This document shows positions 1-7,990 of a stretch of DNA of 14,155 nucleotides, one piece after another. The DNA is from Anaerolineales bacterium (lineage in GTDB: Bacteria > Chloroflexota > Anaerolineae > Anaerolineales > Villigracilaceae), in contig JAEURE010000039.1 in assembly GCA_016789485.1 (NCBI GenBank), positions 1 through 14,155 of the forward strand. The letters run 5' to 3'. Made by a program: the position numbers and the translations under genes. Position 1 is the stretch's first letter, and every line of letters begins with the position of its first letter. Below the pieces are notes generated by a model. It saw only the letters and a program-made list of their open reading frames with translations, was not told where the DNA came from and made no database searches.

Positions 1-1169
1 AACACTATCGACCTTGCACGCTGCAAGGACAGGGATTCAACAAAAGCTGTCAAAAAGACAGCGGAAGCTATGGAAACCGGTAAACCATAATGGGAAAACC
101 CCACGGTATTAATATATCGATTCGCCAGCACGATAGGCAGAGCGCCAAAAATCATTCCCAGGGAACCGAGCATAAGAGCTTCCGTCTTATGGAGATTTGG
201 TTCAACATCATCGCCATGTACTTCATCTGATTGTTTCAAGGTGTAATCTGCAAAGATGACCAAAAGAAGTACAAAACTCATCAACAGTAGCCCAGTCACC
301 ATATCGCGGACACGCAGCACCTGAAAAAAGGCGGGGAATTGATTAAACCAGGCCAATACGCTTATATTCAACAAACTATTGTAAAGTTGAAAAAACCAGA
401 TGATGCCAGTTGCCAGCGGCCTTTCAAAAAACACCCCCAGTTGGGTACCAATATCCGTTGCCTTTCGTTCATTGTTAAAAAAGAATATCCGCCAAAAAAT
501 AATACCTACAGGGATGAGGACATTCCACGCCCACACTTTCAAGGTATGGAGAAATTGACTCCAGATCGTTCGGTGGGTATCACGGCTGACCAGCACATAC
601 ACGCAAAGGAAGCGAAATACTTCCATGACGATAGCATAGTCTACAAGAGCAATATAGACCCAGCCCGTGAGAATTGCGCCAAGTAGATAAAGTGTCCTTG
701 AGCTTCGACTCCCAGATTGAACTGCCTTAAGTGTGAATGCTATCGAAAACACCTGAAATGCCAGGCTGGCAATCATTGGTTGATATTCAATTGCGCTGAT
801 CCACCAAAAATAACCGGGATAAATCGCAAAGAGAAGGGCCGCAAAAAAATTAAATTTCCTCTCGTTTCGCCATAGAATATTGAATATCCAAAACGCCCCA
901 ACGGCAGCCAATGCGCGCCAGAGGAAGGCACCTATGTGGTATGGAAGTGGGTTTGGCCCGAATAAGGAAAAATACAATTCAAAAAAGTAACCGCGTGCGG
1001 GGCGGTCAATACGGAACATTTCATGAAAAATCTTCGCTCCCCCAACCATGCCGTCATAAATATAGTACCAGTCATCTGTAAAATAGATCAACTCGCCAAT
1101 TTTTGGCAAAAAAACGACTGCAGGAATGATTAAGAGAAAAAAGATATCAAGGAATGGTTTTTTCTTCAT
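1..1169 (-). CDS. Multi-pass membrane protein, GT-C glycosyltransferase-like (3' part missing)
   Basis: The frame stays open from an ATG at 1167-1169 to the left edge, giving at least 389 residues, and continues outside the window. It is strongly hydrophobic. A first membrane segment (about residues 8-24) is followed by an acidic FTDDWYY motif at about 30-36 (Asp32, Asp33), then many further membrane segments, including about 85-100, 106-122, 160-176, 217-230 and 291-308. An acidic pair in the first outer loop is the usual catalytic layout of GT-C enzymes, which use lipid-linked sugar donors outside the membrane. That supports a glycosyltransferase or related polysaccharide membrane enzyme, but I cannot name a family. 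A GAGG sequence lies about 11 bases before the ATG, and the methyltransferase stop is only 3 bases upstream, so the two are co-translated. It is the last gene visible in the polysaccharide operon. A general integral membrane protein of the cluster is the alternative. Confidence 0.72.
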   Translation of the reverse strand, partial: MKKKPFLDIFFLLIIPAVVFLPKIGELIYFTDDWYYIYDGMVGGAKIFHEMFRIDRPARGYFFELYFSLFGPNPLPYHIGAFLWRALAAVGAFWIFNILWRNERKFNFFAALLFAIYPGYFWWISAIEYQPMIASLAFQVFSIAFTLKAVQSGSRSSRTLYLLGAILTGWVYIALVDYAIVMEVFRFLCVYVLVSRDTHRTIWSQFLHTLKVWAWNVLIPVGIIFWRIFFFNNERKATDIGTQLGVFFERPLATGIIWFFQLYNSLLNISVLAWFNQFPAFFQVLRVRDMVTGLLLMSFVLLLVIFADYTLKQSDEVHGDDVEPNLHKTEALMLGSLGMIFGALPIVLANRYINTVGFSHYGLPVSIASAVFLTAFVESLSLQRARSIV

Positions 1170-1172
1170 AGA

Positions 1173-1997
1173 TTACCATTTCCTCACCACGATCAAGGGA
1201 TACTGGCCGTTCTCTCCAAAAAACTTCGGATATTTCTCTTCCATACGATACAACCAGCGCAAGATCGCCCTGCCACCAAACTTCTCGTGGATCAAAGTTC
1301 GCATGGTCAGCGTGCTAGCTGAACGCCAGGCCATGATCTCAAAGGGAATTTCACTCCCGATCTCACGCCGCAGCCAGCGCGCATTTGTCTTTTTGACAAA
1401 GGTGGCTTTCTTGTCGTGCGGCTGAGCACGCAGCGGTTTGCCGCGCAGCAAGCGGCGAGCACGATGCGAGAAGATGATCAATTTATCCAGCCAGCCCACC
1501 AGCGCGGGACTCGTCCAGCCATTAACAATGGCGGCGGTTCTCCCCTTCCCTAACACGCGAAATAATTCAAGGTAAGCGCGTTTGTGTTCATTAGAGGGAA
1601 GATGATGAATGGTGTGCATCGAAACTATGCCGTCGAAGACATTCTGCTTGAAAGGCAGGTTGGCAATATCACCCACCACAAAGAGCCCATGACCGCCAAT
1701 TCGTTTGCGCGCCTCGCGCAAAGCCTGGATGGAAATATCAAAACAGACACGCTTGTCATATCCCTGCGAGTAGGTGAGATATTCATCATATTGCACGGGA
1801 CCGGAGCCTGCATCCAGAAGGAAGCGACCGGTAGGTACAAGCCCACGGTTGACACGCAAACGCGTATCGTGGACATACTCTTTCACCACAGGGCGCAGGT
1901 CATCGTAACGGGCATTTTGATACAGCCCACCCTCCTCTTGCTGCCAGCCGATGTCGTCATAAAATTCGCGTACTTTTTGTTTGGTATCGTTGGTCAT
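1173..1997 (-). CDS. Class I SAM-dependent methyltransferase
   Basis: A 274-residue cytoplasmic methyltransferase. The SAM-binding motif I is LLDAGSGP at about residues 60-67, the acidic residue ending strand 2 is Asp87 (VCFDIS), and the motif II/III region is GDIANLPF (about 109-116) followed by FDGIVSMHTIHHL. This is the UbiE/Methyltransf_11 pattern. A C-terminal extension of about 110 residues has no motif I recognise. The acceptor cannot be read from the sequence. Its position after the ABC transporter and the capsule-type transferase suggests it methylates the exported glycan or its precursor. In ABC-dependent O-antigen systems such methyl groups can serve as the chain-terminating cap. 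The ATG at 1997 has a GAGAG-like ribosome site about 8 bases upstream. It is separated by 72 bases from the gene before it and by 3 bases from the gene after it. Confidence 0.87.
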   Translation of the reverse strand: MTNDTKQKVREFYDDIGWQQEEGGLYQNARYDDLRPVVKEYVHDTRLRVNRGLVPTGRFLLDAGSGPVQYDEYLTYSQGYDKRVCFDISIQALREARKRIGGHGLFVVGDIANLPFKQNVFDGIVSMHTIHHLPSNEHKRAYLELFRVLGKGRTAAIVNGWTSPALVGWLDKLIIFSHRARRLLRGKPLRAQPHDKKATFVKKTNARWLRREIGSEIPFEIMAWRSASTLTMRTLIHEKFGGRAILRWLYRMEEKYPKFFGENGQYPLIVVRKW

Positions 1998-2069
1998 TTT
2001 TTATTCTCTCGAAATCCGTTGGTCTCAATATGACGGCGGAGGACATGCCGTCTACTCAACCATCGTATA

Positions 2070-3671
2070 TTATTTCCAGGTAAATGGCTCTCCAACAAGA
2101 AAGCTAAACGTGTCTTTAAATTGGTCCAAACCTTCTGCGCTCAGCACCTTTTCCAAAGGCCAGACTTCAAGATCATCCCAGAAATTCATCAAACGCCAGG
2201 GGAAAGGGCGGGGGTATTCAAAGAAAAAACGGTAGGCATAATTCCAGGCAAACTCGATTTGTTTTTCAGATAGTCGCTGGGAAGGAATATCGTTCAAAAC
2301 CTTCTCAAGTACCGAATAATATTCGTCCCATGTGTTGGGGTCAAGTGTGATGCCGCGCCCACGATAATGAGTCTGTCCGCAGGAAATGACGGGGCGTCCG
2401 TTCATCGCAGTTTCCAGGCCAACCGTGGTGGTATATGCCAAACCGACATCTGCGATCTCGATCAGATCATAGGTATTGATATTATCCAGCGCGCCAATGA
2501 CATGGATGTGACTGGGAAGTTCGGCTAAAGCTTCACGCACCACCGTCCCCATGGACTTGGCTTGGGGAACAAGTTTTTCACCAGGATGAACACGGATAAC
2601 CAACTGCACATCATTCCGTTTGGCGAAATATTGGACAGTCCTGGTAATCCACTCGGTCATTGAAGAGGCGAAAATATCGCGTCCCAGAGTCAGGCTGTCG
2701 CCAAGCACACTCGCAGCAAGCATAACAACGGGGCGGTCATCAAGGTTCAGCATCTTGCGAGTCTCTGTCGCGCCCTGCGAAGAGACATATTGCCAAAGTC
2801 GTTTGGACTTGCCCCACACGCGAGCGCCGCGGCGTGCATTTTCCAAATCCGCAACACGCTCGAACATTTCATCCGTGACGGGGAGCCCACAACGTGCATC
2901 GACAAGATAATCCGTCTCCTGCTGCATAATAGATGAGTTCTGTGCAAGCCAGATTTGTTCGCGCTGGTCGTTAAATTCGTAAGTCACGGCATCAATTCCC
3001 AAATAGCATGCCACGCGGAAGACAATTCCCATTTCGAGAATTAATCCATTTGGGATTAATACAACATCAGGCCTGTTGTTTTGCAAATATTCAAACGCGG
3101 CTTTGGCGGCGAATGTATTTCGCTCAATACGCAAATCATACAACGCACGGTCACCCGCGTCATTCATATCCACTTCTTCGCGCATCAGGGTGTATTGCGC
3201 GTCCCACAACGAGATCTCTTTTACGTCAGCCTGGAGTTTTTCTGGAAGAACAGAAACAGGCTTGAGGTCAAGAAGAGAGGCGTGTTCAATGAGGGGAGCC
3301 AATGTCGAAAGGGCATCCTTTGTATGGAGGATGCGTTGTCGTTGCGTAAAGTTATCCTTTTGCATGTGCCATTCGGAATAGGGCAATGTCAATAAAATGA
3401 CTTTATGTCCGAGGCCAGCCAGCGCCAAACCAAGATAAGCGGATTGTTCAATCCAATAGTGAAGTGTGGCAAAGAATAAAACTTTTTTTCCAGGCGCTGC
3501 ACTTTTTGCAATCGGCTCGACCACCGCGCGCGCCGCGGGCAGAGACTTTTGCAAACGATCCAAACTGAAATGATCTATACGCGCGCGATTCTTCGACCGA
3601 AGCATCCAATCGATTTCGGCGGTAAAGGGCAGGTCGCCCAAAATATTCCTGAGGGTGGATTTTGCAGACAC
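2070..3671 (-). CDS. Capsule-synthesis / Kdo-transferase-like GT-B glycosyltransferase
   Basis: A 533-residue soluble protein. The N-terminal half holds a Rossmann-like start (KKVLFFATLHYW, about 62-73) and a second strand region (RPDVVLIPNG, about 200-209). The C-terminal half carries the hallmarks of the capsule polysaccharide synthesis family (PF05159-like, KpsC/KpsS): VIRVHPGE at about 358-365, then DVGLAYTTTVGLE (about 408-420) and GRPVISCGQTHYRGRG (about 425-440). In that family the HP and TVGLEA-like motifs belong to the CMP-Kdo-binding domain of Kdo transferases. The actual donor here is unknown, and other GT-B enzymes share the fold. Translation starts at GTG 3669-3671, which overlaps the Wzt stop by one base (TAGTG), so it is translationally coupled to the transporter. 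A role in adding a linker, chain or cap sugar to the exported glycan is inferred. Confidence 0.72.
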   Translation of the reverse strand: MSAKSTLRNILGDLPFTAEIDWMLRSKNRARIDHFSLDRLQKSLPAARAVVEPIAKSAAPGKKVLFFATLHYWIEQSAYLGLALAGLGHKVILLTLPYSEWHMQKDNFTQRQRILHTKDALSTLAPLIEHASLLDLKPVSVLPEKLQADVKEISLWDAQYTLMREEVDMNDAGDRALYDLRIERNTFAAKAAFEYLQNNRPDVVLIPNGLILEMGIVFRVACYLGIDAVTYEFNDQREQIWLAQNSSIMQQETDYLVDARCGLPVTDEMFERVADLENARRGARVWGKSKRLWQYVSSQGATETRKMLNLDDRPVVMLAASVLGDSLTLGRDIFASSMTEWITRTVQYFAKRNDVQLVIRVHPGEKLVPQAKSMGTVVREALAELPSHIHVIGALDNINTYDLIEIADVGLAYTTTVGLETAMNGRPVISCGQTHYRGRGITLDPNTWDEYYSVLEKVLNDIPSQRLSEKQIEFAWNYAYRFFFEYPRPFPWRLMNFWDDLEVWPLEKVLSAEGLDQFKDTFSFLVGEPFTWK

Positions 3672-4960
3672 TAATCCAACTTCTCGATTGTCCAGTTAAA
3701 ACGCGGGCGAACGGGCCCAACGCGCGGCTCAGGCCAATGGGTGCCGGGCGCGCCGGAAATATCCACATTGAATGCGATCGCGTTTTCATCCATGAAGTAA
3801 CGGCGCACGCCAAACGAACTTGCATTCACGCCAATCGTGTAGCGGCCTTCGTTGAAAATATCAGCAGGAATTTCAGCGCGGCTGATAAATCGCCCGGCCT
3901 GCCGTGAATCAAATTTTTCAAAAAGATTCGGCGCATCGGTATCGAATGATGTGAGCACATATTCACCGCGCATGGTGCTGAGATACATGCCCACGCGCAA
4001 GCCTGTAATGGGCGCATCCAATTGATATTCAAACTCAACTGTGACGGGCTCTGTGGAACGGACAGTATCCACGACCTTTTCGCTTCGATTCTTAATCTTC
4101 AGGCTGATTGGTCTAAACGGCGCACTCGCCGCTGGAACATCTTCCGCCTCCCAAACCCGCTCGCCTGCCTGCGCCTGTCCCGATGAAAGATAAAAGTCAA
4201 CCGCTTCCTGTGTGGGGGCACGCATGAGCATTTGACCTTTGTTCAAAACAATGGCTTCCTGCGTAAGGCGCAAAATAGCAGACATGTTATGGCTGACGAA
4301 CAAAACTGTGCGTCCCTGCTGCGCCACGTCGCCCATTTTGCCGAGGCACTTCTTCTGAAATTCGGCATCACCCACCGCAAGGACCTCATCCACAACGAGG
4401 ATCTCAGGCTCAAGGTGTGCCGCAACTGCAAATGCCAAACGCAGGTACATACCTGACGAATAACGTTTGACAGGCGTATCAATATATTGAGTGACTTCGG
4501 AGAAGTCCACGATCTCGTCAAATTTAGAATCGATCTCGGAACGTTTCATGCCGAGGATCGCGCCGTTCATATAGATGTTTTCGCGGCCCGTGAGTTCGGG
4601 GTGAAAACCTGTGCCCACTTCGAGGAGCGAGCCAACTCGTCCTCGTACAGTGACAGTGCCAACTGTCGGCTCGGTAACGCGAGAGAGGATTTTCAGCAGC
4701 GTGCTTTTGCCTGCGCCGTTGCGCCCCACAATGCCGAGAACTCTGCCTTCTTCAAGGTCGAAGGAAACATCCTTCAACGCCCAGACATAATTTTGGTTCG
4801 TGCGGCGGTCAGATTTGCCGATCATCGCTTTCGCCAGACGAATGGGCGCAGAAACCGTGTCCACGATCACGTCACGGAGCATGTTATAGCGGAACTTCGA
4901 TTCCGCTGCGCCGATCTTATATTGCTTGCCGATGTTTTTTACGCTAATTGCTGTTGTCAT
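3671..4960 (-). CDS. wzt: ABC transporter ATP-binding protein, Wzt type, with C-terminal glycan-binding-like domain
   Basis: A 429-residue ATPase that would power export of a lipid-linked polysaccharide together with the permease encoded just upstream. Walker A is GRNGAGKST (79-87), the signature is the Wzt-like variant YSSGM (167-171), Walker B is ILVVDE (187-192) and the switch histidine is His224 (VSHN). After the nucleotide-binding domain, a linker at about 255-283 leads to a beta-rich domain (about 284-403) of the Wzt C-terminal type. In E. coli O8/O9a this domain recognises the modified end of the O-antigen. I place the start at ATG 4958-4960, which overlaps the permease stop as TAATG and directly precedes the conserved N-terminus. 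An in-frame ATG at 5092 would add residues that lie within the permease gene. Teichoic-acid exporters (TagH) are related, but the long C-terminal beta domain favours Wzt. Confidence 0.93.
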   Translation of the reverse strand: MTTAISVKNIGKQYKIGAAESKFRYNMLRDVIVDTVSAPIRLAKAMIGKSDRRTNQNYVWALKDVSFDLEEGRVLGIVGRNGAGKSTLLKILSRVTEPTVGTVTVRGRVGSLLEVGTGFHPELTGRENIYMNGAILGMKRSEIDSKFDEIVDFSEVTQYIDTPVKRYSSGMYLRLAFAVAAHLEPEILVVDEVLAVGDAEFQKKCLGKMGDVAQQGRTVLFVSHNMSAILRLTQEAIVLNKGQMLMRAPTQEAVDFYLSSGQAQAGERVWEAEDVPAASAPFRPISLKIKNRSEKVVDTVRSTEPVTVEFEYQLDAPITGLRVGMYLSTMRGEYVLTSFDTDAPNLFEKFDSRQAGRFISRAEIPADIFNEGRYTIGVNASSFGVRRYFMDENAIAFNVDISGAPGTHWPEPRVGPVRPRFNWTIEKLD

Positions 4961-5805
4961 TAAATCGTATCCGCAAAGGTCTTTTCCATGCTGCGGAAAT
5001 AGAAAAGGCCGGAAATGAAAATCAAGATTGAAATTCCAACGGAAACCCACAAAGTGATGTCCGGTCCATTGCCTGTGCCAAGCAATGCCCAACGAAACCC
5101 ATTGACCACACCCGCCATCGGGTTAAGGGAATACAGGACTTGCCATTTTTCAGAGATCACAGAGGCAGAATATGCCACGGGTGTGGCGAACAGCCAAAAC
5201 TGAGTCAGAAACGGAAGAGCCTGGTTTACATCGCGATATTGAACGTTGATCGCTGAAAGCCAGAGCGCGACACCAAGCGCTGTCACGATGGCAAGCAGGA
5301 GAAAAAGAGGCAGAGTCCAAATCAAATTCCACGCAGGGGTTACTTGATAATAGAACATCAAGATCACCAGGATGACAAAAGCAATCGCAAAATCGACCAG
5401 CCCTGAGAAGACCGAAGACATGGGCAGGATCAAACGCGGAAAGTAAATTTTCGTCACCATGTTGTTGTGCGCTACAAGCGAGCGGCTGCCCTGATTAAGG
5501 GCGACGACAAACAATCCCCACGGCAGCAACGCCGTGAATGAAAAGACGGGATAGGGAATTCCTTCTGTAGGAAGTTTTGCCACACGATCAAAAAGAAAAG
5601 TGAAAACCAGCATGGTCATGACAGGTTGAATGACCGCCCATGCCATACCCAACAGGGTCTGCTTGTATTTCACTTTCACATCGCGCCAGACCATGAAGAA
5701 AATCAATTCACGGTACACCCACAGGTCGCGCAGGTTTAATGCGGCCAGTCCCTTGGAAGGTTTGATGTAAACAGTATGAGGTTCGTGTTTTGTCAATTCA
5801 GTCAT
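4960..5805 (-). CDS. wzm: ABC-2 type polysaccharide export permease, Wzm type
   Basis: A 281-residue membrane permease that would form the export channel with the Wzt ATPase. The N-terminus fits the family: HTVYIKPSKG (10-19), a short amphipathic stretch LRDLWVYREL (25-34), then WRDVKVKYKQTLLGMAW (40-56) running into the first membrane helix. Further hydrophobic segments lie at about 88-104, 133-152, 162-185, 198-214 and 252-270, giving about six helices as usual for ABC-2 permeases. The start is taken as ATG 5803-5805, one base after the stop of the preceding epimerase. An in-frame ATG at 5844 would overlap that gene by 38 bases and add residues outside the family pattern. The stop overlaps the ATPase start (TAATG). 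The exported glycan is unknown. If the host is a monoderm Chloroflexota it is unlikely to be LPS O-antigen and may be a wall- or lipid-anchored polysaccharide. Confidence 0.93.
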   Translation of the reverse strand: MTELTKHEPHTVYIKPSKGLAALNLRDLWVYRELIFFMVWRDVKVKYKQTLLGMAWAVIQPVMTMLVFTFLFDRVAKLPTEGIPYPVFSFTALLPWGLFVVALNQGSRSLVAHNNMVTKIYFPRLILPMSSVFSGLVDFAIAFVILVILMFYYQVTPAWNLIWTLPLFLLLAIVTALGVALWLSAINVQYRDVNQALPFLTQFWLFATPVAYSASVISEKWQVLYSLNPMAGVVNGFRWALLGTGNGPDITLWVSVGISILIFISGLFYFRSMEKTFADTI

Positions 5806-5806
5806 T

Positions 5807-6820
5807 TTATTTAATTTTGTCCCGATTGGCTTTGAACCATTCAATCGTGCGTTTCATGCCTTCTTCAAAGGAGACTTGCGCACTCCAACCGAAGAGTTCT
5901 TTCGCGCGGGAAACATCCAATCCGCGGCGGGGCTGTCCGTTTGGTTTATCCGTCTGCCAGGCAAGCTTGCCTTCAAAGCCGGTCATCTTCACGATCATTT
6001 CGCTCAGGTCTTTGATGGAGATTTCGTAGCCAGAACCAAGGTTGACGGGTAAATCGCCATTATATTTTTCGGCGGCAGTGACGATGCCATCTGCGGCATC
6101 TTCCACATACAGGAATTCGCGCGTAGGAGAGCCGTCGCCCCAGACCTGTAATTCCTTGTCGCCGCGTTCGCCCGCTTCCACAGCCTTGCGGATCAGCGCA
6201 GGAATGACATGCGAGGTCGCCAAATTGAAATTGTCACGCGGACCATATAAATTCACAGGCAAAAGGAAAATGGAATTGAAGCCATATTGGGCGCGATACG
6301 CCTGCGACTGCACAAGCATCATCTTCTTGGCAAGACCATAGGGGGCATTGGTCTCTTCGGGATAGCCGATCCACAGGTCATCCTCTTTAAATGGGACTGG
6401 TGTGAATTTTGGATATGCGCAAACTGTGCCAATGGCGATAAACTTACCAATGCTGTTCTTATATCCCTGATGGATCATTTCAACGCCCATCATCAGGTTG
6501 TCATAGAAAAAGTCAGCAGGATGTTCGCGGTTCGCACCGATACCGCCCACATTTGCAGCGAGATGAATGACGATCACGTTCTTCGGGTCAACACCTTTGA
6601 GGTTGTCCGCGTATAAACGCTTGATGTCATTTGGGTCTACAAGGTTATAGTTCTCGATACGCGGGATGAAAATATCCGTTGCGCCGCGTTGCTTTAATTT
6701 CTCAGTGACGAACGAGCCGAGAAAGCCCGCGCCGCCGGTAACAATTACTTTTTTATTTTGCCAGAAGGGTGAAGAGTTGAAAGTAGAAGATTGAAGGTTG
6801 GAAGGTTCATTATTCGACAT
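5807..6820 (-). CDS. GDP-L-fucose-synthase-like NAD(P)-dependent sugar epimerase/reductase
   Basis: A 337-residue extended short-chain dehydrogenase. The nucleotide-binding motif GGAGFLGS is at 29-36 and the catalytic pair YGLAK at 161-165. The rest follows GDP-L-fucose synthase closely: [10 protein letters not shown] (88-97), PADFFYDN (101-108), NLYGPRDNF (190-198), and SHVIPAL with His204. Fucose synthase epimerises and reduces GDP-4-keto-6-deoxymannose. In the usual GSSC motif the catalytic Ser is Thr here (GTVC, 131-134), while the Cys is kept, so a related GDP-sugar is possible. No GDP-mannose dehydratase gene is in the window. The first 18 residues or so are low-complexity and absent from the core fold. 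ATG 6818-6820 has GGAG nine bases upstream, inside the four-helix-bundle remnant. It is followed by the permease after one base and would supply an activated deoxysugar to the exported glycan. Confidence 0.82.
   Translation of the reverse strand: MSNNEPSNLQSSTFNSSPFWQNKKVIVTGGAGFLGSFVTEKLKQRGATDIFIPRIENYNLVDPNDIKRLYADNLKGVDPKNVIVIHLAANVGGIGANREHPADFFYDNLMMGVEMIHQGYKNSIGKFIAIGTVCAYPKFTPVPFKEDDLWIGYPEETNAPYGLAKKMMLVQSQAYRAQYGFNSIFLLPVNLYGPRDNFNLATSHVIPALIRKAVEAGERGDKELQVWGDGSPTREFLYVEDAADGIVTAAEKYNGDLPVNLGSGYEISIKDLSEMIVKMTGFEGKLAWQTDKPNGQPRRGLDVSRAKELFGWSAQVSFEEGMKRTIEWFKANRDKIK
6769..6809. repeat. CTTC-rich degenerate short repeat inside the N-terminus of the fucose-synthase-like gene
   Basis: On the minus strand this stretch reads as loosely repeated units around AACCTTC, AATCTTC and CAACTCTTC, with nearly all pyrimidines in blocks. 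It encodes the Asn/Ser/Pro/Leu-rich residues 5-18 of the downstream protein, before its conserved core begins. It lies directly next to the four-helix-bundle remnant. It looks like low-complexity DNA absorbed into the reading frame after a rearrangement. Confidence 0.45.
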
Positions 6821-6977
6821 TATAGGTTACTCCATCTTCACGGACTCGCCGTGCATTGGGTTGAGATTCCAGATATTGGATAAAACGCGATAGTTGTTTA
6901 CCGCAAATTTCTGCTGTTGAAAGCATTGCAGTGAATTCTTCTTCAGTAATGTAGCTCTGATCCCTGGCAATGACATA
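6810..6977 (-). pseudogene. C-terminal remnant of a four-helix-bundle (23S rRNA intervening-sequence type) protein
   Basis: The space between the two epimerase genes encodes an uninterrupted peptide of about 55 codons ending at TAA 6810-6812. It contains IARDQSYITEEEF, then AEICGKQLSRFIQYLE, then PNARRVRED. This matches, from memory of the family, the last helix and tail of four-helix-bundle proteins of the 23S rRNA intervening-sequence type (S23/IVP, TIGR02436-like), which are about 120 residues long. The first half is absent: just upstream in this frame lies a TGA inside the 3' end of the neighbouring epimerase, and there is no start codon. It is therefore read as a decayed fragment. Its last codons overlap the start of the fucose-synthase-like gene by 11 bases, and its DNA now supplies that gene's ribosome-binding site. 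No search could be run to confirm the homology. Confidence 0.6.
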
Positions 6978-6979
6978 GT

Positions 6980-7990
6980 TTATTGCACAATAAATTGCGC
7001 GTTTCGATATCGGTCATCCGTTGGGTTGCGGATCAGGCCGGACTTCAACGCAAACAACACTTCGCGCACGCCGTCATCCACATTAAGAGTGGTATCAAAT
7101 CCGAGCACGCGCTTGATTTTTTCAAATGACGCGGTGATATCACGCATATCGCCGCCGAATGTCAAATCCTTATATTCCACAACCGTTTCAGGCATCCGTT
7201 TAAGGATAAAGTTTACGATATCGTTCTTCGAGTAATTTCCATTCTCGGCTCCCAAATTGAAAACCTGCCCGCGGACCTTGCCCTGCTCTGCTTCCAACCC
7301 CATAATCACGCCGCGCACCACGTCACGGATGTGGACGAAGGAGCGCGAATAGCCGCGCTGGTAAATGATCAATTCGCGTTTGGTGAATGCTTCGAGCACA
7401 AACTGATTGACGATCAAGTCAAAGCGGGTACGCGGAGAAATTCCATACAACGTGGCAAAGCGGAACAACAACGGCGCACAAGCCGCATCTTTTTGCGAGA
7501 GCAAATATTCTTCGCTTGCGATCTTTGTCTCGGCATATAGGGATTGCGGATTTAATGGAGATTCTTCAGTGACGGGTTTGCCGTCCTGGGATAAGCCATA
7601 GTTGCTGTACGTGGATGCGAAGACGAATCTTTCCACGCCCAAATCTGCTGCCTGCTCGAAGACCAGTTTCGTCGCTTCGACATTGTACTTCCAGGCTACG
7701 GGTCTCCCTACTGCCTGACAGGCCGGAAAGCCAACGATGCCCGCAAGATGAACCACAGAATCTGGTTTCTGCCACTCACGCCTGGCTGCGTCACGGATGG
7801 CGCGCGGTTCGGTCACATCAGATTTGATGAAGTGGAAGTTGGGATGACTCAGCAGCGGGACAATGCTCTCGCCGCCGAACAGGAGACTATCCAGGACGGT
7901 GACCCTGTAATTGGCGCGCAGCAGTTCCGAGGTCAGAATGGAACCGATGTAACCTGCACCGCCTGTGATCAATATATGCCGATTCGTCAT
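6980..7990 (-). CDS. NAD-dependent nucleotide-sugar epimerase/dehydratase (extended SDR)
   Basis: A 336-residue cytoplasmic enzyme of the extended short-chain dehydrogenase family. The NAD-binding motif GGAGYIGS is at 10-17, HLAGIVG at 81-87, the active-site serine region FASTYSNYG at 124-132, and the catalytic pair YAETK at 152-156 (Tyr152, Lys156). The substrate-binding half follows (RFATLYG at 177-183, GYSRSFVHIRDVV at 213-225). It resembles UDP-glucose 4-epimerase and related UDP- or GDP-sugar epimerases, but the exact sugar cannot be set. The start ATG 7988-7990 overlaps the stop of the regulator as ATGA, so translation is coupled and the regulator and enzyme were probably acquired together. 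The length is normal for the family. The C-terminal end (NAQFIVQ) is complete even though it abuts the decayed four-helix-bundle fragment. Confidence 0.87.
   Translation of the reverse strand: MTNRHILITGGAGYIGSILTSELLRANYRVTVLDSLLFGGESIVPLLSHPNFHFIKSDVTEPRAIRDAARREWQKPDSVVHLAGIVGFPACQAVGRPVAWKYNVEATKLVFEQAADLGVERFVFASTYSNYGLSQDGKPVTEESPLNPQSLYAETKIASEEYLLSQKDAACAPLLFRFATLYGISPRTRFDLIVNQFVLEAFTKRELIIYQRGYSRSFVHIRDVVRGVIMGLEAEQGKVRGQVFNLGAENGNYSKNDIVNFILKRMPETVVEYKDLTFGGDMRDITASFEKIKRVLGFDTTLNVDDGVREVLFALKSGLIRNPTDDRYRNAQFIVQ

Noticed and set aside
2032..2052. Small hairpin (GACGGC, 9-base loop, GCCGTC) between the transferase and methyltransferase genes
   Set aside because: The stem is only 6 bp and no T run follows on either strand, so it is not supported as a terminator. 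It may be chance or a weak mRNA structure.
3448..3825. Open frame of 125 codons on the minus strand in another frame of the wzt/transferase junction
   Set aside because: It overlaps the conserved ends of two real genes in a different frame and has no recognisable domain.
4487..4963. Open frame of 158 codons on the plus strand inside the Wzt gene
   Set aside because: It lies wholly antisense to the nucleotide-binding domain of a clearly functional ABC ATPase, has no ribosome site and shows no protein-like motifs.
4961..5092. Upstream in-frame extension of the Wzt gene to ATG 5092
   Set aside because: The extra residues are translated from the permease gene in another frame. The ATG at 4960 overlapping the permease stop fits the family N-terminus.
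5806..5844. Upstream in-frame start for the permease at ATG 5844
   Set aside because: It would overlap the epimerase gene. ATG 5805 follows the epimerase stop after one base and begins the usual family sequence.
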